From: Fodinicurvata halophila | Lineage (GTDB): Bacteria > Pseudomonadota > Alphaproteobacteria > Kiloniellales > DSM-21159 | Assembly: GCF_042651425.1 (NCBI RefSeq) | Contig: NZ_JBHSCW010000002.1 | Span: forward strand, 135,026-199,025 | Direction of reading: 5' to 3' | Length of the DNA stretch: 64,000 nucleotides | Shown here: positions 25,602 through 34,343 of the stretch, piece after piece | Numbering within the stretch: position 1 is the stretch's first letter | Layout: every line of letters starts with the position of its first letter | Translations under genes and position numbers: made by a program | Notes under the pieces: model-generated | What the model saw: the letters and a program-made list of their open reading frames with translations, nothing else | Database searches by the model: none | Told to the model about the DNA's origin: nothing

Positions 25602-26878
25602 TCTGGTTCGTCAGCCTGGCGCTGCTGGTTCTGCTCGCGCTTTCCATACCGGTGGGAGTCGTCCTCTTCCTGCTGGGCTTCGGGATCGACCAGTTCTTCT
25701 CGGGCTTTCCTCTCATGCGTGGCCTGGGCCAGGTGGTCTGGTCGTCCTCCAACAGCTCCACGCTGATCGCCATTCCCTTCTTCGTCCTGCTGGGCGAGAT
25801 TCTCGTGCGCGGCGGCATCGCCGAACGCACCTATGCCGCGCTCGACAAGTGGTTCTCCTGGCTGCCGGGCGGCCTGGTCCATGCCAACATCGGCACCGCC
25901 ACCATGTTCTCGGCGACCTCTGGCTCTTCGGTGGCAACCGCCGCCACGGTCGCCACGGTCGCCATGCCCCAGGCCGAAAAGCTCGGCTATGATCCGCGCC
26001 TCTTCTCCGGTGCCATCGCCGCCGGTGGCACGCTGGGCATCCTGATTCCGCCATCGATCAACCTGATCGTCTATGGCTTCCTGACCGAAACCTCGATCCC
26101 GAGCCTGTTCGTGGCCGGACTGATCCCGGGCCTGCTGATGGCTGCCATATTCGTCGTCATCACGGCCGTGATCTGCTGGTTTCGACCCAGCCTGGGCGGC
26201 CCCAGCCGCAGCTTCTCCTGGCGCGACAAGCTGACCAGCCTGACCCAGCTGGTACCTGTCATCCTGCTTTTCGTGGTGGTGGTCGGCTCGATCTATGCCG
26301 GCTGGGCAACGCCCACAGAATCCGCTGCCGTCGGCGTGGCCATGGCGCTGGCGATCGCCACCGGCAACCGCGGCGTCAACCTGGACATGCTGCGCCTCGC
26401 CCTGCTCGGCACCGTGCGCATCACCGCCATGATCATGCTGGTGATCATCGGCGCCTACTTCCTGAACTTCACCCTGGCCTCGGCCGGGCTGGGCCGCGAG
26501 CTGACCAGCCTGATCAATGCCTACAACCTCAGTCCCATGGGCACTCTGCTGCTGGTCATCTGCATTTACATCGTCCTCGGCTTTTTCATCGAGACGCTTT
26601 CGCTGATGGTGGCCACCATCCCCATCATTGTGCCGATCATGGCAGAGATGGGCTTCGACAAGCTTTGGCTGGGCATCCTGTTGATCGTGCTGATCGAGAT
26701 GGCCTTGATTACCCCGCCCGTGGGGCTGAACCTCTACGTGGTCCAGGGTGCGCGGCAGAAAGGCCACTTGGGCGAGGTCATGGTCGGCGCTATACCCTAT
26801 GTCCTGGTCATGCTGCTGATGGTGGCCCTGCTGGTCCTGATCCCGGATCTGGCCCTTTGGCTGCCCTCGATCATCTGA
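25598..26878 (+). CDS. TRAP transporter large permease (DctM)
   Basis: The 426-residue membrane protein of the DctM family has about 12 transmembrane segments with the conserved ATSGSSVATAATVATVAMPQ loop, GTLGILIPPS and WATPTESAAVG, plus the C-terminal LITPPVGLNLYVV. It is the Na+-coupled transport subunit of the unidirectional TRAP importer encoded with the preceding two genes. Confidence 0.92.
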   Translation: MIWFVSLALLVLLALSIPVGVVLFLLGFGIDQFFSGFPLMRGLGQVVWSSSNSSTLIAIPFFVLLGEILVRGGIAERTYAALDKWFSWLPGGLVHANIGTATMFSATSGSSVATAATVATVAMPQAEKLGYDPRLFSGAIAAGGTLGILIPPSINLIVYGFLTETSIPSLFVAGLIPGLLMAAIFVVITAVICWFRPSLGGPSRSFSWRDKLTSLTQLVPVILLFVVVVGSIYAGWATPTESAAVGVAMALAIATGNRGVNLDMLRLALLGTVRITAMIMLVIIGAYFLNFTLASAGLGRELTSLINAYNLSPMGTLLLVICIYIVLGFFIETLSLMVATIPIIVPIMAEMGFDKLWLGILLIVLIEMALITPPVGLNLYVVQGARQKGHLGEVMVGAIPYVLVMLLMVALLVLIPDLALWLPSII

Positions 26879-26896
26879 CCCCCCGAAAGGAGCATC

Positions 26897-27565
26897 ATGC
26901 ACTTCACCTGCAACGGCACAGCCCTTGAGATCGACATCGCGCATTGCACCGTGGCCGGCTGGACCGGCCGCGACCGCGAAGCCATCGACCATCACATCAA
27001 GGAACTGGCCGCGCTCGGTGTTACGCCGCCGTCGAGCGTGCCGCTGTACTATCGCGTTTCGCCAGAGCTGCTGACCCAGACGTCCGAAATCCAGGTGGTG
27101 GGCGACAACACCTCCGGGGAGGTCGAGCCGCTGTTGCTGCGTGCCGGCGGACAGACCTACCTGGGCCTCGCCTCGGACCATACCGACCGCGATCTGGAAG
27201 CCTACTCCGTGGCGCACTCCAAGCAGGTCTGCGCCAAACCCTGTGCCGGCGAGCTCTGGGAACTCGCTCCCCTGGCAGCGCGCCTGGATGAGTTGCAGTT
27301 GCGCTCGTGGATTCTGGAGAACGGCGAGAAGACGCTGTACCAGGAAGGCAGCCTGGCCTCGATCCGGCCGCTGGACGAGCTGATGGATGGCGCCGGCTTC
27401 CTGGAAGCCGCCGCGGATGGCGCGGCCGCTATGCTCTGCGGCACCCTGGGCGTTCGGGGCGACGTGCGGCCGGCCGGGGAGTTCTTCATGGAACTGCATG
27501 ATCCGGTGGAAGACCGCAGTATCAACCACAGCTATCGTATCAAGCCGCTTCCGATCGTCTCCTGA
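26897..27565 (+). CDS. DUF2848 family protein
   Basis: The 222-residue cytosolic protein matches DUF2848, a family often beside DUF1445 or TRAP genes: IAGWTGRD-like N-terminus, the PSSVPLYYRVSP motif, EPLLLRAGG-x-TYLGLASDHTDRDLEA and the C-terminal FFMELHDPVEDRSINHSYRI. The fold is reminiscent of fumarylacetoacetate hydrolases (acidic metal-type residues in the D-H-T-D and E-L-H-D motifs), but this is only an impression. An AAAGGAG ribosome site precedes ATG 26897, and 18 bases separate it from dctM. It is probably the second enzyme of the catabolic operon. Confidence 0.8.
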   Translation: MHFTCNGTALEIDIAHCTVAGWTGRDREAIDHHIKELAALGVTPPSSVPLYYRVSPELLTQTSEIQVVGDNTSGEVEPLLLRAGGQTYLGLASDHTDRDLEAYSVAHSKQVCAKPCAGELWELAPLAARLDELQLRSWILENGEKTLYQEGSLASIRPLDELMDGAGFLEAAADGAAAMLCGTLGVRGDVRPAGEFFMELHDPVEDRSINHSYRIKPLPIVS

Positions 27566-27586
27566 CGACCGCTCAGGGCGCCTGTA

Positions 27587-28129
27587 TCAATCCGCGAAGT
27601 CGGGCCGCGCCCGGCGGATCTCCCGGTTCAGCAGGGCGGCCAGCACCGCCTTGACGATATCGCCGGGAATGAAGATCAGCACCACCCCCGCAGCCTGCAC
27701 CAGCGGCATCTGCGTCACCAGGGACAGTCCAATGATGCCGCAGACATAGAGCACCACGATGCCACCCAATACCGAGGCCAGCAGGCCGGCCAGGAAGACC
27801 CCACGCTCAGCCATCACGCGATAGGCCCAGCCGATGACCAGGGTCGCCAGGGCCCAGCCCAGCAGGAACCCAACCGTAGGCCCGACGAAGACTCCCAGGC
27901 CACCGCGACCGCCGGCGAGTACCGGCGCCCCCAGCGCCACCACGACGATGAGCAGCAGGACCGCCAGCGTGCCGCGCCAGGGTCCCAGCACCAGGCCGGC
28001 CAGCATCACGCCCAGGGTCTGGGCCGTGATCGGTACACCCCCGGCAAAGGGCAGCATGATCTGGGGCACCAGGCCCAGGGCGGCGATCAGGGCAGCGAAC
28101 AGCGCCACCCGGGCAACGGTCTTTTCCAT
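27587..28129 (-). CDS. bioY: Biotin ECF transporter S component BioY
   Basis: BioY binds biotin within the membrane. The 180-residue protein has six hydrophobic segments and the family signatures VPITAQTLGVMLAGLVLGPWRG, GRGGLGVFVGPTVGFLLGW and the C-terminal FIPGDIVKAVLAALL. It is the last gene of the bioM-bioN-bioY operon, so this is the three-part energy-coupling-factor transporter. An AGGAGA ribosome site precedes the start. It converges on the DUF2848 gene with 21 bases between. No biotin synthesis genes are in the window. Confidence 0.92.
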   Translation of the reverse strand: MEKTVARVALFAALIAALGLVPQIMLPFAGGVPITAQTLGVMLAGLVLGPWRGTLAVLLLIVVVALGAPVLAGGRGGLGVFVGPTVGFLLGWALATLVIGWAYRVMAERGVFLAGLLASVLGGIVVLYVCGIIGLSLVTQMPLVQAAGVVLIFIPGDIVKAVLAALLNREIRRARPDFAD

Positions 28130-28147
28130 CTTTTTATCTCCTGTTGT

Positions 28148-28741
28148 TTATCTCCTGGCAAAGGCACCGCGGGCGGCCAGGGCCGTGGCGGCATGGTCGG
28201 CATCGTCCAGGGCCGTGAGAATGAAAGGGGTGACCAGACGCCAGGTCGGCCGCCGCGGTGAGCGCGCGCGCCAGGCCTCGGACAGGCCCTGCCAGCGCGC
28301 TGCCAGCAGGGGCACGAAGCGCAGGGTCATGACGATGGCCACCGAGACAGGCCGCGTGGACAGGCCGGCCCAGCGCAAGGGCGCCAGCAGGCGGTCCAGG
28401 ACCACCAGCATCTCCGAGAGCGCCGTCGACGCCGTCACGATGGTGGCCAGCAGCACCAGGACTGCGACGCGCAGCACCACGACCAGTCCCAGCTGCCAGT
28501 CGCCCAGGAACAGATGGGCCGCGAAGGCCAGCAGCAGCATGATGCCAACCGGGCGCAGCGTGCGCAGCAGGAACAGCGCGCGCAGGTGGGCCAAAAGGGC
28601 CAGGGTGGCCGCCAGCACGACCGCCAGGATCAACGGATCCTGCACAAGGAAGAGTGCGATGCTGATCAGGGCCAGTGCCGCCAGCTTGGCCCCCGCCGGC
28701 ATAGCCCGGATCCAGCGGCGATGAATCATCAGGCTCACCAT
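28148..28741 (-). CDS. bioN: Biotin ECF transporter transmembrane component BioN
   Basis: The 197-residue EcfT-type protein has about four to five transmembrane segments and the coupling motif AARGAF near its C-terminus, which transmits ATPase movement to BioY. It overlaps bioM by 7 bases (28735-28741), indicating coupled translation, and precedes bioY by 18 bases. GTG or ATG starts a few codons downstream (28738, 28729) are possible. Confidence 0.88.
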   Translation of the reverse strand: MVSLMIHRRWIRAMPAGAKLAALALISIALFLVQDPLILAVVLAATLALLAHLRALFLLRTLRPVGIMLLLAFAAHLFLGDWQLGLVVVLRVAVLVLLATIVTASTALSEMLVVLDRLLAPLRWAGLSTRPVSVAIVMTLRFVPLLAARWQGLSEAWRARSPRRPTWRLVTPFILTALDDADHAATALAARGAFARR

Positions 28742-29451
28742 GAGGCTGCCACCTCCGAACCTCGATGCATGACGGCCAGGAACTCGGGCATCACCTCCGT
28801 CGGGCGGCCATCCGCCTGCAGGCGCCCCTCCTCCAGCCAGAGCACCCGCTCGAAATCCTTCAGGGACTCCGGCTCGTGGCTGATCATCACCACCTGCTGC
28901 GGCAGCTCCCGGATGAAGGCGACCAGGCGCAGGCGCGTGGGAATGTCCAGTCCGGTGAAGGGCTCATCCAGAATCAGGACGCGCGGCGCCATCACCAGAA
29001 CGGCCAGAAGGCAGACCAGGCGCCGCTGTCCTTCGGACAGGCTGGCCACCGCCCGGTCCCGCCAGGCTTCGATGCCATGTCGTGCCATGAGCTCCAGGCT
29101 GTGGGCCTCGGCCTCCTGGCGCGACCAGCCGTTCTCGCGCAATCCGAAGCCGATCTCTTCCAGCACCGAGGGGCAGAGGATCTGATGATCGGAATTCTGG
29201 AACAGGAAGCCGGCCACCGACAGCGCCTCGAAGGAGCGTTGCGCCGGATCGAGGCCGTGCACCCGGACACGTCCCACGTCCGGACGGATCAGGCCCTTCA
29301 TCACCCGGCCCAAAGTGGACTTGCCGGAACCGTTACGCCCGATCAGGGCCACCCGCGACTGGGGAATCGTCAGGTCGATATCTCCCAGGATCGTTCGGCC
29401 TTCGCGCAGGACCGAGACTCCTTCAAGCTCTATGGCGTTGTCTGCCGTCAC
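28735..29451 (-). CDS. bioM: Biotin ECF transporter ATPase BioM
   Basis: This 238-residue ABC ATPase has Walker A GRNGSGKST (about 36-44), Q-loop FLFQNSDHQI, signature SLSEGQRRL, Walker B VLILDEPFTGLD and switch MISHEP. The QNSDHQ motif is typical of EcfA/CbiO-like ATPases. The open frame continues far upstream, but GTG 29451 immediately precedes the first ABC strand and is the only sensible start. It is the first gene of bioMNY. The transporter imports biotin with BioY as specificity subunit. Confidence 0.9.
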   Translation of the reverse strand: MTADNAIELEGVSVLREGRTILGDIDLTIPQSRVALIGRNGSGKSTLGRVMKGLIRPDVGRVRVHGLDPAQRSFEALSVAGFLFQNSDHQILCPSVLEEIGFGLRENGWSRQEAEAHSLELMARHGIEAWRDRAVASLSEGQRRLVCLLAVLVMAPRVLILDEPFTGLDIPTRLRLVAFIRELPQQVVMISHEPESLKDFERVLWLEEGRLQADGRPTEVMPEFLAVMHRGSEVAASW

Positions 29452-29601
29452 GCGTCTTCCATCTTCCTGACCAACGGCAGGCTCGGCCCTTGTCCCCGGC
29501 CCCGCTGGCCCCCTAAGCTCAGAAGCGATGGATAGCGCAAAGCCGCGTCCGGAACAAACCTCCAGAAGGCAGAAACCAGAACGTAGAAGGAAGATGAAGC
29601 C

Positions 29602-29895
29602 GTGACAGGAACCTCCCGAGAGCAGGCCGTGCCCGTGAAATTGATCGACAACGAACGCACCATCGTCACCGAATGGCGGTTTGCCGATGGCGCGGAAACC
29701 GGCTGGCATCGCCACGAACACGACTATGTCGTGCTGCCCATGGCCGACGGGACCCTGCAGCTGGAAAGCGCCGAGGGCACGCACTACGCCGAGCTGAAAA
29801 AGGGTGAACCCTACTTCAAACAGGCCGGTGTGGAGCACAACGTCATCAATGCCAGCGGCGGGGACTTCAGCTTCATCGAGGTTGAATACCGCTGA
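29602..29895 (+). CDS. Small cupin-domain protein
   Basis: The 97-residue single-domain cupin has WHRHEHDYVVLPM (metal-binding His pair and Glu motif 1) and GVEHNVINAS (motif 2 with His). Its size and motifs resemble cupins that bind a metal, but the activity is unknown. It starts at GTG 29602 with AAGGAAG upstream and is divergent from bioM, so the two share a 150-base control region. Confidence 0.78.
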   Translation: MTGTSREQAVPVKLIDNERTIVTEWRFADGAETGWHRHEHDYVVLPMADGTLQLESAEGTHYAELKKGEPYFKQAGVEHNVINASGGDFSFIEVEYR

Positions 29896-30071
29896 AGGCT
29901 CCTGCGGCACTGTCGGCCGAAACGGGTCGGAGCCAGGCATTCCGGGAGCCTTGTCATACCCCGCGGCTTCCGTGACTTCTCTGCGCCGCCAATTGAACCC
30001 CCCTGCCGGCAATGGTACGTTGTGGCTCGAGCGTGCCGATCAAGCGCATTGTGAACCCACCCGGAGGCACG

Positions 30072-31880
30072 ATGACCGAAAAGACGCAACTGCGTTCGCG
30101 CGAGTGGTTCGACAACCCCGCGAACCCGGACATGACGGCGCTCTATCTGGAGCGCTATCTCAATTATGGATTGAGCCAGGAAGAGCTGCAATCGGGCAAG
30201 CCGATCATTGCCATCGCCCAGACCGGCTCGGACCTCAGCCCCTGTAATCGTCATCACATCGAGCTGGCCAAGCGCGTGCGCGACGGCATTCGCGAAGCCG
30301 GGGGAATCGCGCTCGAGGTCCCGGTCCATCCGATTCAGGAAACCGGCAAGCGCCCCACCGCGGCGCTCGACCGCAACCTGGCCTACCTGGGTCTGGTCGA
30401 ACTGCTCTATGGCTATCCCATCGACGGCGTCGTGCTGACCATCGGCTGCGACAAGACCACGCCCGCCTGCCTGATGGCCGCGGCCACGGTGAACATTCCC
30501 GCCATCGCGCTGTCGGTCGGACCGATGCTGAACGGCTGGTTCCGCGGCGAACGGACAGGTTCGGGCACGATCGTGTGGAAGGCCCGCGAGCTGATGGCCG
30601 CGGGTGAGATCGACTATGAGGGCTTCATCAAGCTGGTGGCTTCGTCTGCGCCGTCGACCGGCTACTGCAACACCATGGGCACGGCCACCACCATGAACTC
30701 GCTCGCCGAGGCCATGGGCATGCAGCTGCCTGGCTCCGCGGCCATCCCGGCCCCCTATCGCGATCGGCAGGAGATCTCGTACTTCACCGGCCGGCGCATT
30801 GTCGAAATGGTGCACGAGGACCTGAAGCCTTCCGACATCATGACCCGCGAGGCCTTCCTGAACGCGATCCGGGTGAACTCGGCGATCGGCGGCTCGACCA
30901 ACGCACCGATCCACCTGAACGGCATCGCCCGTCATGTCGGTGTCGAACTCTCGCTCGACGATTGGCAGGAGTACGGCGAGCACATCCCGCTGCTGGTCAA
31001 CCTGCAGCCCGCCGGCGAGTACCTGGGCGAGGACTACTATCACGCCGGCGGCGTGCCGGCCGTGGTCAACCAGCTGATCGGCCAGGGCCTGATCCACGAG
31101 GACACGCTGACCGTCAACGGCCGGACGCTGGGCGAGAACTGCCGCGGGACCGAAATCGCCGATACGAACGTGATCTATCCGTACGAGCAGCCGTTCCGTG
31201 CCGATGCCGGTTTCCGGGTGCTCAGGGGCAACCTGTTCGACAGCGCGATCATGAAGATGTCGGTGATCTCGAACGATTTCCGCAAACGCTACCTCTCCGA
31301 CCCCGATGATCCCATGGCCTTCGAGGCCAAGGCCGTCGTCTTCGACGGGCCGGAGGATTATCACGCGCGCATCGACGATCCGGCCCTGGAGATCGACGAG
31401 AACACGGTCCTGTTCATGCGCGGCGCCGGCCCGGTGGGCTATCCCGGGGCAGCCGAGGTGGTGAACATGCGCGCCCCGGACTACCTGATCCGACAGGGCA
31501 TCACTGACCTGCCCTGTGTTGGCGATGGCCGGCAGTCCGGAACCTCGGGGTCGCCCTCGATCCTCAACGCCTCGCCTGAAGCCGCGGTTGGCGGAGGACT
31601 GGCACTGTTGCGCACCGGCGATCGCGTGCGGATCGATCTCGGTCGCGGCCGGGCTGACATGCTGATCTCGGATGCCGAACTGGAGGAGCGCCGGCAGGCG
31701 CTGGAAGCCGCGGGCGGCTATCCCTACCCGCCGCACCAGACACCGTGGCAGGAGATGCAGCGCGGCGTCGTCTCGCAAATGGACAGCGGCATGGTCCTGG
31801 AGCCGGCCGTTTCCTACCGGCGCATCGCCCAGGGAGGCGTCGAGGGCAAGGCACCCGGGGTACCACGAGACAATCACTGA
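30072..31880 (+). CDS. xylD: Sugar-acid dehydratase, XylD-like (IlvD/Edd family)
   Basis: The enzyme removes water from a pentonate or related aldonate to give a 2-keto-3-deoxy sugar acid, using an Fe-S cluster. The 602-residue protein (from ATG 30072) has the family cysteines in ...SPCNRHH (about 60), GCDKTTPAC (about 126) and GYCNTMGTA (about 197), plus GDGRQSGTSGSPSILNASPEAAVGGGLA near 500. Side-by-side memory comparison suggests closest kinship to Caulobacter D-xylonate dehydratase XylD rather than to dihydroxy-acid dehydratase IlvD. It heads the sugar-acid operon. L-arabinonate or L-fuconate remains possible as substrate. Confidence 0.85.
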   Translation: MTEKTQLRSREWFDNPANPDMTALYLERYLNYGLSQEELQSGKPIIAIAQTGSDLSPCNRHHIELAKRVRDGIREAGGIALEVPVHPIQETGKRPTAALDRNLAYLGLVELLYGYPIDGVVLTIGCDKTTPACLMAAATVNIPAIALSVGPMLNGWFRGERTGSGTIVWKARELMAAGEIDYEGFIKLVASSAPSTGYCNTMGTATTMNSLAEAMGMQLPGSAAIPAPYRDRQEISYFTGRRIVEMVHEDLKPSDIMTREAFLNAIRVNSAIGGSTNAPIHLNGIARHVGVELSLDDWQEYGEHIPLLVNLQPAGEYLGEDYYHAGGVPAVVNQLIGQGLIHEDTLTVNGRTLGENCRGTEIADTNVIYPYEQPFRADAGFRVLRGNLFDSAIMKMSVISNDFRKRYLSDPDDPMAFEAKAVVFDGPEDYHARIDDPALEIDENTVLFMRGAGPVGYPGAAEVVNMRAPDYLIRQGITDLPCVGDGRQSGTSGSPSILNASPEAAVGGGLALLRTGDRVRIDLGRGRADMLISDAELEERRQALEAAGGYPYPPHQTPWQEMQRGVVSQMDSGMVLEPAVSYRRIAQGGVEGKAPGVPRDNH

Positions 31881-31891
31881 GGGGGAAAACG

Positions 31892-32638
31892 ATGCGACTG
31901 AAAGGCAAGACAGCGGTCTGCACGGCCGCGGGCCAGGGGATCGGCCGGTCGGTGGCCGAGGCCTTCCTGCGCGAGGGGGCGACAGTTCATGCTTCGGATT
32001 TGGACGCCGAAAAGCTGAGAGGGCTGGACAGTCTGGGCGATGTGCATACCACCCAACTCGATGTCACTGATGGACAGGCCGTTGCCGCCTATGTCGACTC
32101 CCTGCCGGCCCCGCAGGTTCTGTTCAACTGTGCCGGCTATGTCCACCACGGCACGGTGCTGGACTGCGACGACGAAAGCTGGGACTTCTCGTTCAACCTG
32201 AACGTGACCGCCATGCACCGGATGATCCGCGGTCTGCTGCCGAGCATGCGGGATGCCGGCGGCGGATCGATCATCAACATGTCCTCGGCCGCCTCGTCGA
32301 TCAAGGCGGCACCCAACCGCTATGTCTACATGGCCAGCAAGGCGGCCGTGATCGGCATGACCCGATCGGTAGCGGTCGATTTCATCCGCCAGGGCATCCG
32401 CTGCAACGCAATCTGCCCCGGCACCGTCGAATCCCCTTCGCTGGAGGGACGGATCGCCGAGCTGGGCAGGAGCGTGGGCGGCGCCGAGAAGGCCCGCGAA
32501 ATGTTCATCGAGCGCCAGCCCATGGGCCGTCTGGGCCGGCCCGAGGAAGTCGCCGCGCTCGCGGTCTGGCTGGCCTCGGACGAGAGCGACTTCGTTACCG
32601 GCACCACGCAACTGATTGACGGCGGCTGGTCGCTGTGA
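31892..32638 (+). CDS. SDR dehydrogenase, probable 2-keto-3-deoxy-sugar-acid 4-dehydrogenase
   Basis: The 248-residue classical SDR has the TAAGQGIG cofactor motif, FNCAGYVHHG, Ser in MSSAAS and catalytic YMASK. Features such as NCAGYVHHGTVLDC, NRYVYMASKAAVIGMT, CPGTVESPSLEGRI and IDGGWS are those of 2-keto-3-deoxy-L-fuconate and deoxypentonate 4-dehydrogenases (BDH2-like). It would oxidise the dehydratase product to the 2,4-diketo acid. The ORF begins upstream, but ATG 31892 starts the standard SDR sequence and is preceded by GGGGG. It lies 11 bases after the dehydratase. Confidence 0.78.
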   Translation: MRLKGKTAVCTAAGQGIGRSVAEAFLREGATVHASDLDAEKLRGLDSLGDVHTTQLDVTDGQAVAAYVDSLPAPQVLFNCAGYVHHGTVLDCDDESWDFSFNLNVTAMHRMIRGLLPSMRDAGGGSIINMSSAASSIKAAPNRYVYMASKAAVIGMTRSVAVDFIRQGIRCNAICPGTVESPSLEGRIAELGRSVGGAEKAREMFIERQPMGRLGRPEEVAALAVWLASDESDFVTGTTQLIDGGWSL

Positions 32639-32739
32639 GCGGCTCTTCTGCCCGATCGCTGCCGCCCACTATTCCCGCGGGCATGCGCACAGCCGCTGCG
32701 CACACGTCCTGAAGCGAAGAACGACGAGAAAGGATGCCA

Positions 32740-33483
32740 ATGAACACGATCGACCTGGAAGGCCGTACGGCGATCATCACCGGCGGGGCACAGGGTATTG
32801 GCTATGCCACGGCCGAGCGCATGATCGCCAGCGGCGCCCGCGTCATCCTCTGGGACATAAACAGGGAGGGCGTCGAGGCAGCGGTGGAAAACCTTGGCCG
32901 GGGCACCATTGGCCTGAGCCTCGATCTGACCGACGAGCATGACGTCATCGCCGCCGCCGAGGCAGCGATATCGGCCGGCAGCGTGGACGTGCTGGTCAAC
33001 AATGCCGGAATCACCGGCGGCAATGCCAAGACCTGGGAACTCGAGGCCGACACCTGGCGCCAGACGGTCGAGGTGAACCTGATCGCGCCGTTCCTGACCT
33101 GCAAGGCGGTGGTGCCGCACATGATGACGAACGGCTATGGACGAATCGTCAATGTCTCATCGATCGCAGGCAAGGAAGGCAATCCCAACGCCTCGCACTA
33201 CTCTGCCTCGAAGGCCGGGCTGATCGGCCTGACCAAGTCTCTGGGCAAGGAGCTGGCGCAAAGCGGCGTTCTGGTCAACTGCCTGACGCCCGCCGCCGCG
33301 CGCACCCCGATCTTCGACCAGATGAGCCAGGAGCACATCGACTTCATGCTGTCCAAGATCCCCATGGGCCGCTTCGTGGAACCTCGCGAGGTGGCGGCGA
33401 TGATTGCCTGGCTGTCCTCCGAGGAATGCTCGTTCACCACGGGCGGCGTCTTCGACATATCCGGCGGACGCGCCGTCTACTGA
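32740..33483 (+). CDS. SDR family oxidoreductase in the sugar-acid operon
   Basis: This 247-residue FabG-like short-chain dehydrogenase has TGGAQGIG, NNAGITGG, VSSIAG and catalytic YSASK. It differs clearly from the upstream SDR (about family-level identity only), so the operon has two reductases. It may be the aldose 1-dehydrogenase that makes the aldonate, or a further 4-dehydrogenase with different stereochemistry; I cannot decide. ATG 32740 is preceded by an AAAGGA site; ATG 32734 is the alternative. The gene sits between the SDR above and the FAH-like hydrolase. Confidence 0.75.
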   Translation: MNTIDLEGRTAIITGGAQGIGYATAERMIASGARVILWDINREGVEAAVENLGRGTIGLSLDLTDEHDVIAAAEAAISAGSVDVLVNNAGITGGNAKTWELEADTWRQTVEVNLIAPFLTCKAVVPHMMTNGYGRIVNVSSIAGKEGNPNASHYSASKAGLIGLTKSLGKELAQSGVLVNCLTPAAARTPIFDQMSQEHIDFMLSKIPMGRFVEPREVAAMIAWLSSEECSFTTGGVFDISGGRAVY

Positions 33484-33500
33484 GAGGAAAGGAAACGACC

Positions 33501-34343
33501 ATGAAACTGCTGCGTTACGGAGACAAGGGCCGCGAGAAGCCTGGACTTCTGGACGAGAGTGGCACTCTGCGGGACCTGAGCGGCCAGGTCGACGATATCG
33601 CCGGAGAGGTCCTGTCGGACGGCGGATTGGCTCGCCTGCGCGAGCTCGACCCGGCCACCCTGCCCGCCGTCGAGGGGACGCCGCGGCTGGGACCCTGCGT
33701 GGGCGGCGTCAGCAAGATACCCGCCATCGGCCTGAATTACTCCGACCATGCCGCCGAGAGCAACCTGCCGGTGCCATCCGAACCGATTATCTTCACGAAG
33801 GCGGTTTCGTCCCTGAGCGGCCCTTATGACGACGTGGAAAGACCGCGCAATTCCCAATCCCTCGACTGGGAGGTTGAGCTGGCGATCGTGATCGGCAAAC
33901 GCACGAAATACGTCACGGAAGAGGCCGCGATGGATCACATTGCGGGCTTCGCGGTCATGAACGACGTCTCGGAGCGCGAGTTCCAGGCCAAGCGCCAGGG
34001 CCAATGGACCAAGGGCAAGAGCCACGACACCTTCGCCCCACTGGGCCCTTGGCTTGTCACGCGTGACGAGGTCGGCGATCCGCATGTCCTGGACCTCTGG
34101 CTGGACGTCAACGGCGAGCGGCGCCAGACCGGCAACACGCGCACGCTGATCTTCAACGTGCCCTTCATCGTCTCCTACGTCTCGCAGTTCATGACCCTGC
34201 AGCCGGGCGACGTTATCCCCACGGGCACGCCCCCAGGCGTCGGCATGGGTATGAATCCTCAGCAGTTCCTGAACCCTGGCGACGTGATGGAATTGGGCAT
34301 CACCGGGCTGGGCAGCCAGCGCCAGACGGTTATCTCTGCCTGA
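33501..34343 (+). CDS. FAH-family 2,4-diketo-3-deoxy sugar acid hydrolase (probable)
   Basis: The 280-residue protein is a fumarylacetoacetate hydrolase-family enzyme: GLNYSDHAAE, PIIFTKAVSSLSGP, the metal-binding DWEVELAIVIG, and GTPPGVGMG near the C-terminus. In L-fucose, L-rhamnose and non-phosphorylative pentose routes, close homologues cleave 2,4-diketo-3-deoxy acids to pyruvate plus lactate or glycolate. That fits the dehydratase and dehydrogenase genes upstream. It begins at ATG 33501 with GAAAGGAAA upstream, 17 bases after the second SDR gene. The sequence alone cannot exclude other acylpyruvate hydrolase substrates. Confidence 0.78.
   Translation: MKLLRYGDKGREKPGLLDESGTLRDLSGQVDDIAGEVLSDGGLARLRELDPATLPAVEGTPRLGPCVGGVSKIPAIGLNYSDHAAESNLPVPSEPIIFTKAVSSLSGPYDDVERPRNSQSLDWEVELAIVIGKRTKYVTEEAAMDHIAGFAVMNDVSEREFQAKRQGQWTKGKSHDTFAPLGPWLVTRDEVGDPHVLDLWLDVNGERRQTGNTRTLIFNVPFIVSYVSQFMTLQPGDVIPTGTPPGVGMGMNPQQFLNPGDVMELGITGLGSQRQTVISA

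Noticed and set aside
25187..27529. A 780-codon minus-strand frame across the TRAP and DUF2848 genes
   Set aside because: The plus-strand proteins are clear family members; the antisense product is low-complexity Gln/His/Arg-rich.
29811..31877. A 688-codon minus-strand frame opposite the XylD-like gene
   Set aside because: It is antisense to a dehydratase with all family cysteines and shows no domain of its own.
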